Source: Cellvibrionaceae bacterium
Lineage (GTDB): Bacteria; Pseudomonadota; Gammaproteobacteria; Pseudomonadales; Cellvibrionaceae
NCBI GenBank assembly: GCA_021151825.1
Contig: JAGKWQ010000008.1
Span: 1-64,000 of the forward strand
Reading direction: 5' to 3'
DNA: 64,000 bases
The position numbers and the translations under genes were made by a program. How positions within the stretch are numbered: position 1 is the first letter of the stretch; every line of letters starts with the position of its first letter. Of this stretch, positions 1 to 8,617 are shown piece after piece. A model generated the notes under the pieces. The model worked only from the letters and a program-made list of their open reading frames with translations, was not told where the DNA came from and did no database searches.

Positions 1-42
1 ATTAACAGCGTTTAACTTAAATTGTTTTGAATATTTAGACAT
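1..42 (-). CDS. IS3-family transposase OrfA, N-terminal fragment (cut by window edge)
   Basis: Fourteen codons are visible, from ATG at base 42 to the window edge, reading MSKYSKQFKLNAVN. The style, M-S-K-Y-S-x-x-F-K-L, matches the start of the small helix-turn-helix OrfA protein of IS3/IS150-type elements, which binds the element ends and is joined to the DDE integrase OrfB by programmed frameshifting. It is too short for this track to have called it. The position, directly inside the terminal repeat, is what such elements show. Confidence 0.65.
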   Translation of the reverse strand, partial: MSKYSKQFKLNAVN

Positions 43-97
43 AAAAACTGCACCTTACTTAGTTGGATTGGGTGTCCAACTTTTGGGGTGCAGTTCA
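1..97 (-). mobile_element. Left end of an IS3-family insertion sequence (partial)
   Basis: Read on the minus strand, the element begins at about base 97 with TGAACTGCACCCCAAAAG followed by TTGGACACC. This matches the form of the terminal inverted repeat of IS3-family elements of the IS150 type. A nested palindrome follows (bases 46-54 pair with 87-95, and 62-67 with 75-80), and then the start codon of a transposase-like reading frame at base 42. The body and the other end lie beyond base 1, so the target duplication cannot be checked. The insertion point is about 40 bases past the stop codon of the GH9 gene. Family assignment is from recall of terminus and OrfA style, not from a search. Confidence 0.78.
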
Positions 98-136
98 ATC
101 TGCCGGTTTTCTCTATAGGATCATGCAACATGCCGA

Positions 137-2611
137 TCAGTTTTTCAGCACGTCCTCTGCGGCATTCACCAGGAAAATATAACTCGCGGCCAGATTCACT
201 ACATATTCATTCTCACCCCAGAAAAATGGCCAGTCTTCGTGGTTTTCTGGATAATCGGGTTTCAGGATTAAAATCCCCGGCACAATACCACCAGAAATAA
301 ATGAGAAATCCGCACGATTCATCCCATAAGCCACTTCTTTTGAACGCGTGCCCACATTCGATACCAGCGATAAATTATGTGCTGGATGGGTGCCGTATAA
401 AAAATTCAAACCCTGCAATACCGATTCGCGACTCACCAGATCCGGAAATGCTTTATGGAGGTAGTAATTGTTGATTGCATGACGAATCACCCAACCACTT
501 CCTGCCCATCCACCATCAGTAATAGGAACACCAAACGGATTTTTACTTTCAATTTCCGTAAGTTTTTTCTGATAGCGTTGGGTTTTAGTTTTTAATTGCT
601 GTTTGAAATCTGCATTCATATACGGAATAGCACGCACAAACCAGGATGCATTACCCGCAAATTCTACTTGCCCCAATAATGTTGTAATCGCTTGTGCATA
701 TTTCACATCACCAGTGGTGATCAACAATTCGGTCGCGGCTTTTAATTGTTCGTGCTCAAGCTTTCCACCCGTAGTGTTGCCATATTTAAATGAATCGGGT
801 TTTGGTTTAGCTTGCTCATCTGCCCAGACTTTTTTAGCGGTATCGATACTTTCTTTTGCCAATGCATCGTTAAAACCTTTGAGCGCTCGGCTCGCTGCTG
901 CCAATGCCGCTGCTGAACCATAATTTAATGATGAAGACTTGCTGGTAAAGGCCCAGCGATCATCAAACTTTCCGCTTTTAAATCCGTCAGTTTCCAGTTC
1001 AGATTTTTTGGGGTCGTAAATTAAATTATCCGTTTTAGTAACACCATCACCCAGGTGCGTGTATTGATCAATATGCGCTTCTACAATACCGGGAATGGCA
1101 TGACCCACTGCGCGATGCTGTGCTATCAATGCAAGCGTGCCGTGCTCAATTTGTTGCAACACATCCGGCTTGCCATCAGCAGTATGCAGATCCACAAATT
1201 TTCTGGCGTAATCCACGCTGGTAGTATCACGCTTTAAACCAAAGGTTTCCCACGCAGTGACCAATGTGTTTACAACGTCATATTGGGTTTGGGTGCGAAT
1301 ATCGTAATCGCCCGCGTCATACCAACCACCAATATTTAATCCAGGAATATGCTCACCGGGTTTATAAGGAGTATCGGTCGTTGGGCCTTGCGCATACAAA
1401 TCAAAATGCTCGTGATTCACCGGCGCTTGCAATGCATCATCCAGATGCGATGCACCATGCCATACACGATAAGCTTCATTCACCGTCATGTGATCCATTT
1501 GTACCGGCAGATACATATCCAGCGTTGGATGCCAGGCGTTTTGATAAACGGAATTATCAATACGGAAGCTATGAGTTTCCTGATCACCATAAGCAATCAA
1601 ATATAAACCCGGCTCTTGAACTTTAGTGAAGTCGAACTGGCGATATTCATAACGTAGATATTTTCCCCAGCTTTTTGGTTTTTCACTGAGGATTGTTTTG
1701 CGTGTGCCATCAGCATTAACTTTTAGCAAACTGGCTTTGCCAATTTTTTTATCGCGTGCATCCAGTTCAATAACTGCAACTTTTTTCTGCGCCGGATGAT
1801 AGCCCACTTGTGAATGGGCAATCATCGGTTTGCGAATCCAGTTTTTTACCGTGGCGGCATCGATTTGCCATTCAATCACTGCACCGGTTTTATTTGCCGG
1901 AATTTTACTACGCACCACAAACCAACCGTTTTGCGCTTTACCACGACCATCATACAATTCCAGGGCACTGCCACTGGATTGGATACTAATACGGCGCTCA
2001 ATATCTTCCGGTGCCAATACCAAATGTTGCCCTTGCGCTAACGCAACGGGATTTGCCTTGCCGTTAATTTCTTTCAAACCTGAAGGATAAACCGGAAAAT
2101 TACCGCTTTGGGTATCCATGATAAATGACTTATGGAAATAAGCCGCCGGTAAAAATTCCAGATTAAAACCGGCCTTGCCTTCAAGTGATTTCGGTAACGC
2201 TTGTGGCAAATTAACCGTTAGCAAAACGCCTTTGGTGTTCTTGGTCACCTTGATAGAAAAATCAAATTGCTGATCGGGATAATGCAAAAATGCTTCAATC
2301 GATCGCTCTGCACGATTTACTTTTCGCTCTTTGAACATGGGCGTTAAATCCCACTGTTCCGGCGTTGCATTCAAACGTACATCACCATTCGTGACCGTGC
2401 GCTCGCCATGGTGGATCAGCTCCACCCCACTGGTTTTGGAATCGCTAAATAACCCGTCGTACCAGTTGCTAAACACCAGCACATTCAAGCCGGGCTTTTC
2501 AAAATAGTCTTTATCGTTAAGGGCTAAATCGTCTTTTGCCAAGGCCGGCAATGTAAGGAAAATGGAAAGTGCAGCGAGCAAGCCCCGCCACTGACCGAGT
2601 TGAAATGCCAT
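137..2611 (-). CDS. Secreted glycoside hydrolase family 9 (endoglucanase-type)
   Basis: Predicted secreted glucanase of 824 residues. I start at ATG 2611 because it has a GGAG ribosome site 8 bases upstream and opens a clear signal peptide (basic start, hydrophobic core, ALA-KDD end). The upstream in-frame extension lacks both. Layout: an N-terminal beta-rich region of about 280 residues with a VELIHHGERT segment, then the Ig-like domain typical of GH9 (SQVGYHP), then the (alpha/alpha)6 catalytic domain. Catalytic signatures are WYDAGDYD near residue 431 (the DAGD nucleophile/base motif), the His-containing GTHPAHNLSLVSN near 740, and the acid Glu in GENEYVVNLA near 802. There is no carbohydrate-binding module, Ser-rich linker or sorting signal, so it may act in the periplasm or on soluble beta-glucans or xyloglucan. 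Substrate is inference. The downstream neighbour is an IS element. Confidence 0.92.
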   Translation of the reverse strand: MAFQLGQWRGLLAALSIFLTLPALAKDDLALNDKDYFEKPGLNVLVFSNWYDGLFSDSKTSGVELIHHGERTVTNGDVRLNATPEQWDLTPMFKERKVNRAERSIEAFLHYPDQQFDFSIKVTKNTKGVLLTVNLPQALPKSLEGKAGFNLEFLPAAYFHKSFIMDTQSGNFPVYPSGLKEINGKANPVALAQGQHLVLAPEDIERRISIQSSGSALELYDGRGKAQNGWFVVRSKIPANKTGAVIEWQIDAATVKNWIRKPMIAHSQVGYHPAQKKVAVIELDARDKKIGKASLLKVNADGTRKTILSEKPKSWGKYLRYEYRQFDFTKVQEPGLYLIAYGDQETHSFRIDNSVYQNAWHPTLDMYLPVQMDHMTVNEAYRVWHGASHLDDALQAPVNHEHFDLYAQGPTTDTPYKPGEHIPGLNIGGWYDAGDYDIRTQTQYDVVNTLVTAWETFGLKRDTTSVDYARKFVDLHTADGKPDVLQQIEHGTLALIAQHRAVGHAIPGIVEAHIDQYTHLGDGVTKTDNLIYDPKKSELETDGFKSGKFDDRWAFTSKSSSLNYGSAAALAAASRALKGFNDALAKESIDTAKKVWADEQAKPKPDSFKYGNTTGGKLEHEQLKAATELLITTGDVKYAQAITTLLGQVEFAGNASWFVRAIPYMNADFKQQLKTKTQRYQKKLTEIESKNPFGVPITDGGWAGSGWVIRHAINNYYLHKAFPDLVSRESVLQGLNFLYGTHPAHNLSLVSNVGTRSKEVAYGMNRADFSFISGGIVPGILILKPDYPENHEDWPFFWGENEYVVNLAASYIFLVNAAEDVLKN

Positions 2612-2793
2612 GTGTATCTCCAGATTTATTATGTATAACGTCAACCACACAGACTTATAGTCTATGTACACATAACACACTGGTATACAAGATTTACACT
2701 TAATAACGGAGGTCGCGCGGAAAGCGCCTGATACAAACTGGCCGGGCATCCGGGCCGATAAAAACCAACGCTAATGAAATTTTTATCGGTGGC

Positions 2794-2828
2794 AAAAAAA
2801 TAACGCGAACCCTTGCGAGTACGCGTTA
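2794..2828 (-). terminator. Rho-independent terminator of the PEP-CTERM gene
   Basis: A 7-bp stem (TAACGCG at 2801-2807 with CGCGTTA at 2822-2828) is followed on the minus strand by a run of seven T (2794-2800). On the plus strand it is preceded by an A run, so it could work both ways. It lies 25 bases past the stop of the PEP-CTERM gene. A second inverted repeat, CCGATAAAAA at 2755-2764 with TTTTTATCGG at 2780-2789, lies next to it on the GH9 promoter side and has no obvious role. Confidence 0.75.
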
Positions 2829-2852
2829 AAAAATACGTCAGCAAAAAAAGAA

Positions 2853-4757
2853 TTAACGAGTACGAATACGCTTGCGCATTCCCGCCAACGCCATGAGTGA
2901 CACCAGCACCAAACCCAAAGAACCAGGCTCAGGAACATTCGCTGTCGCGCGATGTAATTTTACATTTAACGAATCATTGATGTGGCTGAATTCCCAGCTC
3001 CACTCATTACCCAATCCATTCAATAAAAACGTCGAGTAATTGAGACCAATAATATCAGTCGCACGCAACACGCTGAAAACTTGCCCATCAACAAAATTAC
3101 TGCCATTAAAATTCAACTGAAAAATACTGGAATCCAGCAAGGTCAACAAACCATGCACGGATAACAAATCTTGTTCGCCACTATCAAAGAAATCCAGATA
3201 CGTTGTACCTGCCAGACTGACATTTGAAAAGAGTTCAAGACTCCCGGTGCTATCTGCCGGAGCACCAATTGATAAACTGGAACCGCTTAATAAATTAATG
3301 GAGTCAGTATGCAAACTGCCGAAGCCAGTTAAATTTTCCAGTGATTGCGCACCACCAAGGGTCCACTTACCACCTTCAATTTGTATCGCTTCAAATTCTT
3401 TCGTCACACCAAGTTGACCAACACCGGAACCTGCCAGAATTAATTGGTCCTTTCCGCTACCGCCCTGCACGCTGCCTTCAGTAACAGATCCGGTCGCGAC
3501 TACTAACGTATCGTTACCACCACCTAAATCAATCGCAGTATCGCCCGTGCGGCTGCGAATAGTGCCAGTATTCTGCACGTAATCGTCCCACTCACCTTGC
3601 AATACCACACCCGTTGATTTTGCATCAATGGTGCCGTGGTTAATCAGTGTTGTTTTACCGAAAGCAGCGCCGCCGGCGCTGTCATCAATCAAAATTCCGC
3701 GATCAGCACTGTAAATGGTTGCGCCCGCAAAGTTATTAATGGTACCGCCACCCATCGCAATACCGTCAGCGCGATTAAAATCGGTAGGACCATCTTTCAC
3801 GCCGCCCGCACCATTGGCTTCAATACGGCCATAATTATCAATACTGCCAACACGATCGATATCAACACCGTCACCATCGCCATTAATCAGGCTCGCGTCG
3901 AAATTACCGGAAATAGTTCCGTGGTTAATAACACTGCCAGTGTTATCCAAATTAATACCAGAACCGTTATGACCGCGAATCAATCCACCGGCAGCATTGG
4001 TTACATCAACCACACCGTCACCGGTAATGCCATGACGACCACCGTCAATAACACCGCCAGTTTGGTTTTTAACGGTGCCACCAAAACTTTGGAAATCGAT
4101 TGCCTCACTCGATAAATTAGCTGCACCAGAAACCAGCCCTGCACCACCGCCAATAATTTTTCCATAGTTAATGACCGTACCATTGCTGCCCGGGCGAATT
4201 GCGTCGGCATCTTTACTGCTGATGACTCCCGTCGCCTGGTTAACAATTTCTACCACGCCGTTTTCAATTGCATTGAAATCCAGCGCCTGGCCAGTTACAG
4301 AATAAATATAACCCGCGTTGTCGACATTCACTGAACCAACCGTTGCGGATGAAAAATTAATGCGCACGGCATCGTTACCACCAATAATTTGCCCGGTGAC
4401 TGAATTTTTCAACACCAACGAACGGCCTGCACCACCGCTGCTGCTGGTATCAATCGCACGGCCACCGCTGGCAGTCGCCTGAACAATGCCGCGGTTATCA
4501 ATAGTAACTGTCCCCGCAGTTGCACCAGACCAGGTAATGGTTTTATCGCTCGCACTCAGGCTTGCGCCCTGATTAACCACACCGGTTTCATTACCGGTAA
4601 TTGTTTTTACTCCGGAAGCGCTAGTGTTAAGCGCAATATCAAACGGCACCGCCCAGCTCGCTGAAGCACAACCAGCCAATACCAATGCAAGAACGTTTTT
4701 GGATAAAGATGCAAACCCAGCAGATTTGACGCTGGTTTTTGAAGAGATGGTTTTCAT
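2853..4757 (-). CDS. PEP-CTERM sorted beta-helix surface protein
   Basis: Secreted protein of 634 residues. The start is ATG 4757, preceded by GGGGA and opening a long signal peptide. The body is made of repeats of the type V-x-N-x-G-x-I ending in GI or AI, as in beta-helix passenger domains of adhesins. Near residue 410 there is an RTX-like stretch (GGGNDTLVV, GGSGKDQLI) that may bind calcium. The C-terminus has the sorting signal VPEPGSLGLVLV, one membrane helix and a basic tail (RKRIRTR), which marks a PEP-CTERM protein processed by an exosortase. No exosortase gene is in this window. A likely role in the extracellular matrix or at the cell surface is inference. It has its own terminator, and its neighbours are other exported proteins. 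Confidence 0.88.
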   Translation of the reverse strand: MKTISSKTSVKSAGFASLSKNVLALVLAGCASASWAVPFDIALNTSASGVKTITGNETGVVNQGASLSASDKTITWSGATAGTVTIDNRGIVQATASGGRAIDTSSSGGAGRSLVLKNSVTGQIIGGNDAVRINFSSATVGSVNVDNAGYIYSVTGQALDFNAIENGVVEIVNQATGVISSKDADAIRPGSNGTVINYGKIIGGGAGLVSGAANLSSEAIDFQSFGGTVKNQTGGVIDGGRHGITGDGVVDVTNAAGGLIRGHNGSGINLDNTGSVINHGTISGNFDASLINGDGDGVDIDRVGSIDNYGRIEANGAGGVKDGPTDFNRADGIAMGGGTINNFAGATIYSADRGILIDDSAGGAAFGKTTLINHGTIDAKSTGVVLQGEWDDYVQNTGTIRSRTGDTAIDLGGGNDTLVVATGSVTEGSVQGGSGKDQLILAGSGVGQLGVTKEFEAIQIEGGKWTLGGAQSLENLTGFGSLHTDSINLLSGSSLSIGAPADSTGSLELFSNVSLAGTTYLDFFDSGEQDLLSVHGLLTLLDSSIFQLNFNGSNFVDGQVFSVLRATDIIGLNYSTFLLNGLGNEWSWEFSHINDSLNVKLHRATANVPEPGSLGLVLVSLMALAGMRKRIRTR

Positions 4758-5088
4758 TGTAAATTCCCCGGCGTTATCCCAAATGAGAAAAAAGACGCCA
4801 AAGAATCGACAATAATTGTTACAAAACGATGAAGAAACTGATGAGATGTCAAAAATCAGGTTGTTACAGTAGGCTGCACGCATACCCCAAACCAGGAACA
4901 GAATAAAGAGCGCATAATTGCGCCCTTATACATATGTTTGCAGGCTTTCATATTGAACTGCTTTCTATTGCCTAACCTCTAAGCACTTCGTATCACCTTA
5001 AAATTTAAAACCCAATTATTTGCAAATAGGAGTGTGTAGCTCGCAAATGTAGCCTGAGTACCCCTTCCCAATCTTATGTTCACATAAA
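4758..5088. other. 331-bp intergenic region upstream of the PEP-CTERM gene
   Basis: It must hold the promoter of the PEP-CTERM gene and the 3' end of the lipoprotein transcript. TTGTTACA occurs twice, 45 bases apart (4816-4823 and 4861-4868), a possible direct-repeat operator. A short hairpin, GCGCA at 4910-4914 with TGCGC at 4919-4923, is followed on the minus strand by TCTTTATT and could end the lipoprotein transcript. No clear sigma-70 promoter and no small gene were seen. Confidence 0.4.
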
Positions 5089-7374
5089 CTAATATTCAGA
5101 AACCAAATTCAAACCAGCATCCAACACAATAATTTTAGGTTTGGCATTGGCGAGCTGTAGTACAAGAACTAAATAATCTTCATGTGCCACACTACTTTTT
5201 ATAATGGCCTCCGCATCCAATATAAATTGTTTAATTGGCTCACCTGCAACGTTATATAACGATACTACTCCCTCGTTTACACCAATCAAACCCGTTGATA
5301 ACCAATGTACATTACTGAGGAGTTGTTCTTTAATGAGATTCCCTTCAATTGCATATAAACCTGCTGGATTTCCATTAGCACTACGGTGTTTATACACGTA
5401 ACGTCCATCAAGAGACACTTGCGGAAAAGCATTAAACGCACAATTATCCCGTTGTTCTGCAGAAGTCCCCTGTTGATAAAATTTTCCGTCTGCATCTATG
5501 GTGAGGTAATACTTGCAAAAAAGTGCTACATCCGGCTTATAAAAAGGTACCTTATCAACACCCTGCCTTTCAGGCATTGAACTAATTAGCTGGCCATTTA
5601 CATCGTAAGACTCATAGACAGTTCCCATATTTGTCGTCCTACCTACAACAACAAAATCCTTTGTAGCAAATTCTATTTTCACTATTTGTAAAGATACATT
5701 GGACTTAACAAATAAAGTCTCCTGCATCCTGTCCAAATCCATATAGTAAATGTCATTTTTTGAAGATGTATAATACAGACGATGGGTTTCTTTCGAATAA
5801 TAATTGTAACCGGGTAAATAATTTTGCATCGATAATTCGGGCAGAAATGTGCTGGTTTTTATATCCCAACGCTTGCTGAAATATTTACTAATATATTCGG
5901 GATATAAGTGCCGCAGGTTTGCGGTGTAATACATAACACCATCCTTATCAACAAACCATACAAAGCCACGCTGCACCGAAAAGTCTGCATCGGGGTCAGC
6001 ATTATCACCTATACCGTCACCATCTGAATCTCGCGTTTCCCGCGGATCAAGGGGGAACGCATCAAACTTATTGACCAGTTCATCATTATCATCATTCGGA
6101 TCCCCAACATCAGGAATGCCATCTTTATCGGAATCAACACCCACATAAATTTTAGCGTGGATTTCCGGTGATTTATTACCGTTAATATCAGTAGCTGTAA
6201 AAATCAAATCATAATTGGTATCGACTGTATTAGAATCAAATGCAAATCGGAAATGGCCTGCATCTACCTGGACCCACTCAGTCCCATTTGTTGTTTTACC
6301 ATTTACTTCATAAGTTAGTAACGAAGCCGATGTACTGGAAAAGTTCCAATAAATATATACATCTTCAGCCGCCCCCCGAACCATATACAATTGCGCACCT
6401 TCATATATTTGATTTTTTTTGTTGGTTGCCAGCACAGCTACTGTTTTATGATCTGCTTTCGCAACCAAATCTGATATAGAAAACTCAAACATATCTGGCA
6501 TAACTACCCGGGCATCGGCAAGACCATCACCGTTTTCGTCCCAACCTACCAGCAAGCGCAAGCTTTCTTCTTTTGTGATAATTACACGCGAATTTTTATC
6601 GCCCTTTAGTACAACACCATGCTCAACCTGCTCAATAGTAAAACGTATGCTTTTACGTAGCACCAATTCACCCAAGATTGTTTGTATGCCTGCGAGGGAC
6701 TCATTAAAGTTAGGAGATACCATCAGCAAATCCGATTTATATTGCTGGTGCAGTTGCAAGTTTTTTATCTCCAGATACCCATCCCTTGAATCGTCCACAA
6801 CCAGATTAACCGAGAGATCAAAAAAAGAATCGTTATCGGCATATCCGTAACTACCGCCAGTATAATTAACTGTGCCATCCCAGGTTTGTTTCAGCTTGGG
6901 GTTATCCAACGTCACCATAACCATCCGTTTATATGTATAGCTAATCGTTGCACCTGATTGAGCATTCAAACTGGCAACAGAAATTTTTCTTTCGCCATTA
7001 ATTTCAAAGCCATCAAGCTGACAATTATCGTAGCGCTCCTCAATGAGTCGCCCCTGATTGGAGCGGGAAATACTGAGAGCCCCCTGCGGATTTTGGCAAC
7101 TTGATGTGTGGACTCCGTCAGTCAATTGTGAATAAAGTTGTAACTCTTGATAAAGCTGATGAGGAATATTGGCTGCGAAATCAAATGTATCTACAAACGC
7201 GCCTGCCACAGAAGGCGCAGATTGGCGAGTAATCGGTTGAAGAGTGCTTACAGAACTGCTTGACTGCTGGCCCGATGAGTTATTGACACCAGAACCATTA
7301 CCACCGCCACCACCTCCGCAAGCGAAAAGCAACGAACAACTCAGGGCCCAAAAAAAATTCTGACCGAGCCTCAT
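5089..7374 (-). CDS. Large lipoprotein with thrombospondin type 3-like calcium repeats
   Basis: 761 residues with a lipobox LLFAC (Cys 19) followed by a poly-Gly and Ser/Asn-rich tether, as in outer-membrane lipoproteins of gammaproteobacteria. The start is supported by a GAGGT site. Residues 50-400 look like beta-sandwich material with a cadherin-like segment (TNYDLIFTATDINGNKSPE). Residues about 413-465 hold Asp-rich repeats (DSDKDGIPDVGDPNDD and DSDGDGIGDNADPDAD) typical of thrombospondin type 3 calcium-binding units. The C-terminal 300 residues are rich in Y, W and short strands and could be a beta-propeller. I do not recognise a catalytic domain. It is probably an anchored surface or periplasmic protein of unknown function; a role in polysaccharide binding would be a guess based only on the GH9 gene nearby. 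Confidence 0.8.
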   Translation of the reverse strand: MRLGQNFFWALSCSLLFACGGGGGGNGSGVNNSSGQQSSSSVSTLQPITRQSAPSVAGAFVDTFDFAANIPHQLYQELQLYSQLTDGVHTSSCQNPQGALSISRSNQGRLIEERYDNCQLDGFEINGERKISVASLNAQSGATISYTYKRMVMVTLDNPKLKQTWDGTVNYTGGSYGYADNDSFFDLSVNLVVDDSRDGYLEIKNLQLHQQYKSDLLMVSPNFNESLAGIQTILGELVLRKSIRFTIEQVEHGVVLKGDKNSRVIITKEESLRLLVGWDENGDGLADARVVMPDMFEFSISDLVAKADHKTVAVLATNKKNQIYEGAQLYMVRGAAEDVYIYWNFSSTSASLLTYEVNGKTTNGTEWVQVDAGHFRFAFDSNTVDTNYDLIFTATDINGNKSPEIHAKIYVGVDSDKDGIPDVGDPNDDNDELVNKFDAFPLDPRETRDSDGDGIGDNADPDADFSVQRGFVWFVDKDGVMYYTANLRHLYPEYISKYFSKRWDIKTSTFLPELSMQNYLPGYNYYSKETHRLYYTSSKNDIYYMDLDRMQETLFVKSNVSLQIVKIEFATKDFVVVGRTTNMGTVYESYDVNGQLISSMPERQGVDKVPFYKPDVALFCKYYLTIDADGKFYQQGTSAEQRDNCAFNAFPQVSLDGRYVYKHRSANGNPAGLYAIEGNLIKEQLLSNVHWLSTGLIGVNEGVVSLYNVAGEPIKQFILDAEAIIKSSVAHEDYLVLVLQLANAKPKIIVLDAGLNLVSEY

Positions 7375-7444
7375 ATAACCTCACATAATTTAGGCAACCA
7401 TGCCCTATAAATAACCAACATTAATTATGACCACCTGGTCTCGC

Positions 7445-8050
7445 TTAATTGGTAACTCCGGAATGAAAACGGAATTCCTCATCCGAACCTTCAATCAAGG
7501 TTTTTTCCAACGCTAAAAACTCTTGCACACGAGCAGAAATATCAGCGCCCTCAGCGGCGCGTTTGGCGAGGGTTAAATAATCTTCGTAGTGGCGAGCTTC
7601 GGATTTAAGTAGCGAGAGATAAAACTTTTGCAGCGCCTCATCAAGATGTGGCGCAAGTTTGGCGAAGCGTTCGCAGGAACGAGCTTCGATAATAGCGCCG
7701 ACAATTAATGTATCTATGTAGCGACCAGGTTCTGACGTACGCACGAGTTTACGCAGTTCACCGGCGTAACGGCCTGGAGTAATTTGATCGTAAGAAACAC
7801 CGCGCGCTTCCATGATGTCCATCACTTGCTCGTAATGACGCAATTCTTCACGGGCGAGGCGCGACATTTTTTGCATCATGTCAAAGTCACCTACGTAACG
7901 AAACATGAGGTTTAATGCAGTTGATGCGGCTTTCTTTTCACAGTTGGCATGATCAAGCAATAATAATGCTTGATTATCCAATGCATTTTTTATCCAGGCA
8001 TCTGGCGTTTCACAGTGAAGGAATTCGTGTATTCGAGCGAGTGCGTTCAT
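7445..8050 (-). CDS. miaE: tRNA-(ms2io6A37) hydroxylase MiaE
   Basis: Non-haem di-iron monooxygenase that hydroxylates the isopentenyl group of 2-methylthio-N6-isopentenyl-adenosine at position 37 of tRNAs reading UNN codons. The 201-residue helical protein shows the ferritin-like ligand motifs EELRHYEQ, EARSCERF and EARHYEDY, which provide the Glu and His ligands of the two irons. Length fits the family. Only 15 bases separate it from the DUF1289 gene upstream, so the two are probably co-transcribed. The enzyme is oxygen dependent and typical of Pseudomonas-type gammaproteobacteria. Confidence 0.93.
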   Translation of the reverse strand: MNALARIHEFLHCETPDAWIKNALDNQALLLLDHANCEKKAASTALNLMFRYVGDFDMMQKMSRLAREELRHYEQVMDIMEARGVSYDQITPGRYAGELRKLVRTSEPGRYIDTLIVGAIIEARSCERFAKLAPHLDEALQKFYLSLLKSEARHYEDYLTLAKRAAEGADISARVQEFLALEKTLIEGSDEEFRFHSGVTN

Positions 8051-8065
8051 AAAAATTAAAAATAA

Positions 8066-8548
8066 CTATTTGTGAAGATCGAGTGTTTCGGTCGTCACGA
8101 AACACGGGGAAATGTAGCGTTCGTAATGAGCACAGCTGAGTGCGTAATAATCCTTATCAATATTTTCGCGAATGACCCCAAGCGATGCGCCTTGCCACGC
8201 TGGTTGCAAAGCCAAACCATAAGCGGATAAATCCTGAATCTGGCTGGCGCCAGCGCGCAATAAATCGAACACCCAGCAATACGGATTTTGTTCCTGCTTG
8301 AATTGTATTTGTTGATGTTTAATTTGGGTGAGCAGGAGTTTTTCATCATTGATCTGAATCATGTTCTGCACAATTCGCGCAAGAAAATTTTCCAAGCGCT
8401 GTGCGATCAATAATTTTTGGTCATGGGTGTAGGAATTCCAATCGATAACTTCATGGGCAAAACGTTTACAGCCACGGCAGACACTGTCGCCAATGCCGGT
8501 GGAGCAAATACCTACACAGGGTGTTTTTACAGGTTTTAGTACAAGCAT
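8066..8548 (-). CDS. DUF1289 domain protein
   Basis: 160 residues. The N-terminal 55 residues hold the DUF1289 pattern: P-C-x-x-I-C at residues 10-15, then C-x-x-C at 24-27 (VCRGC) and RxxxE-like helix spacing. This resembles a small metal-binding Cys cluster and occurs as a stand-alone domain in YdhL-type proteins. The C-terminal part is a conserved-looking extension of unknown role. It is located directly upstream of miaE, with a 15-base gap. Function is not known for the family, and a link to tRNA modification is only suggested by the neighbour. Confidence 0.8.
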   Translation of the reverse strand: MLVLKPVKTPCVGICSTGIGDSVCRGCKRFAHEVIDWNSYTHDQKLLIAQRLENFLARIVQNMIQINDEKLLLTQIKHQQIQFKQEQNPYCWVFDLLRAGASQIQDLSAYGLALQPAWQGASLGVIRENIDKDYYALSCAHYERYISPCFVTTETLDLHK

Positions 8549-8562
8549 AATTTTTTTAACGC

Positions 8563-8586
8563 AACGGGCCGATTACCCGGCCCGTT
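8563..8586 (-). terminator. GC-rich hairpin after the SMP-30-like gene
   Basis: AACGGGCCG (8563-8571) pairs with CGGCCCGTT (8578-8586), a perfect 9-bp GC-rich stem 32 bases beyond the stop codon of the upstream minus-strand gene. A T run does not follow directly on the minus strand, so intrinsic termination would be imperfect. It may instead be a 3'-end stabilising hairpin. Confidence 0.45.
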
Positions 8587-8617
8587 CTGATTACATCTTT
8601 AAAGAATGAATAACGAA

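Noticed and set aside
3636..4115. 159-residue plus-strand ORF opposite the PEP-CTERM gene
   Set aside because: Its Asn/Thr/Ile repeats mirror the beta-helix repeat codons on the true strand.
7429..7440. GACCACCTGGTC palindrome after miaE
   Set aside because: Short, with no T run and no promoter elements around it; probably chance.
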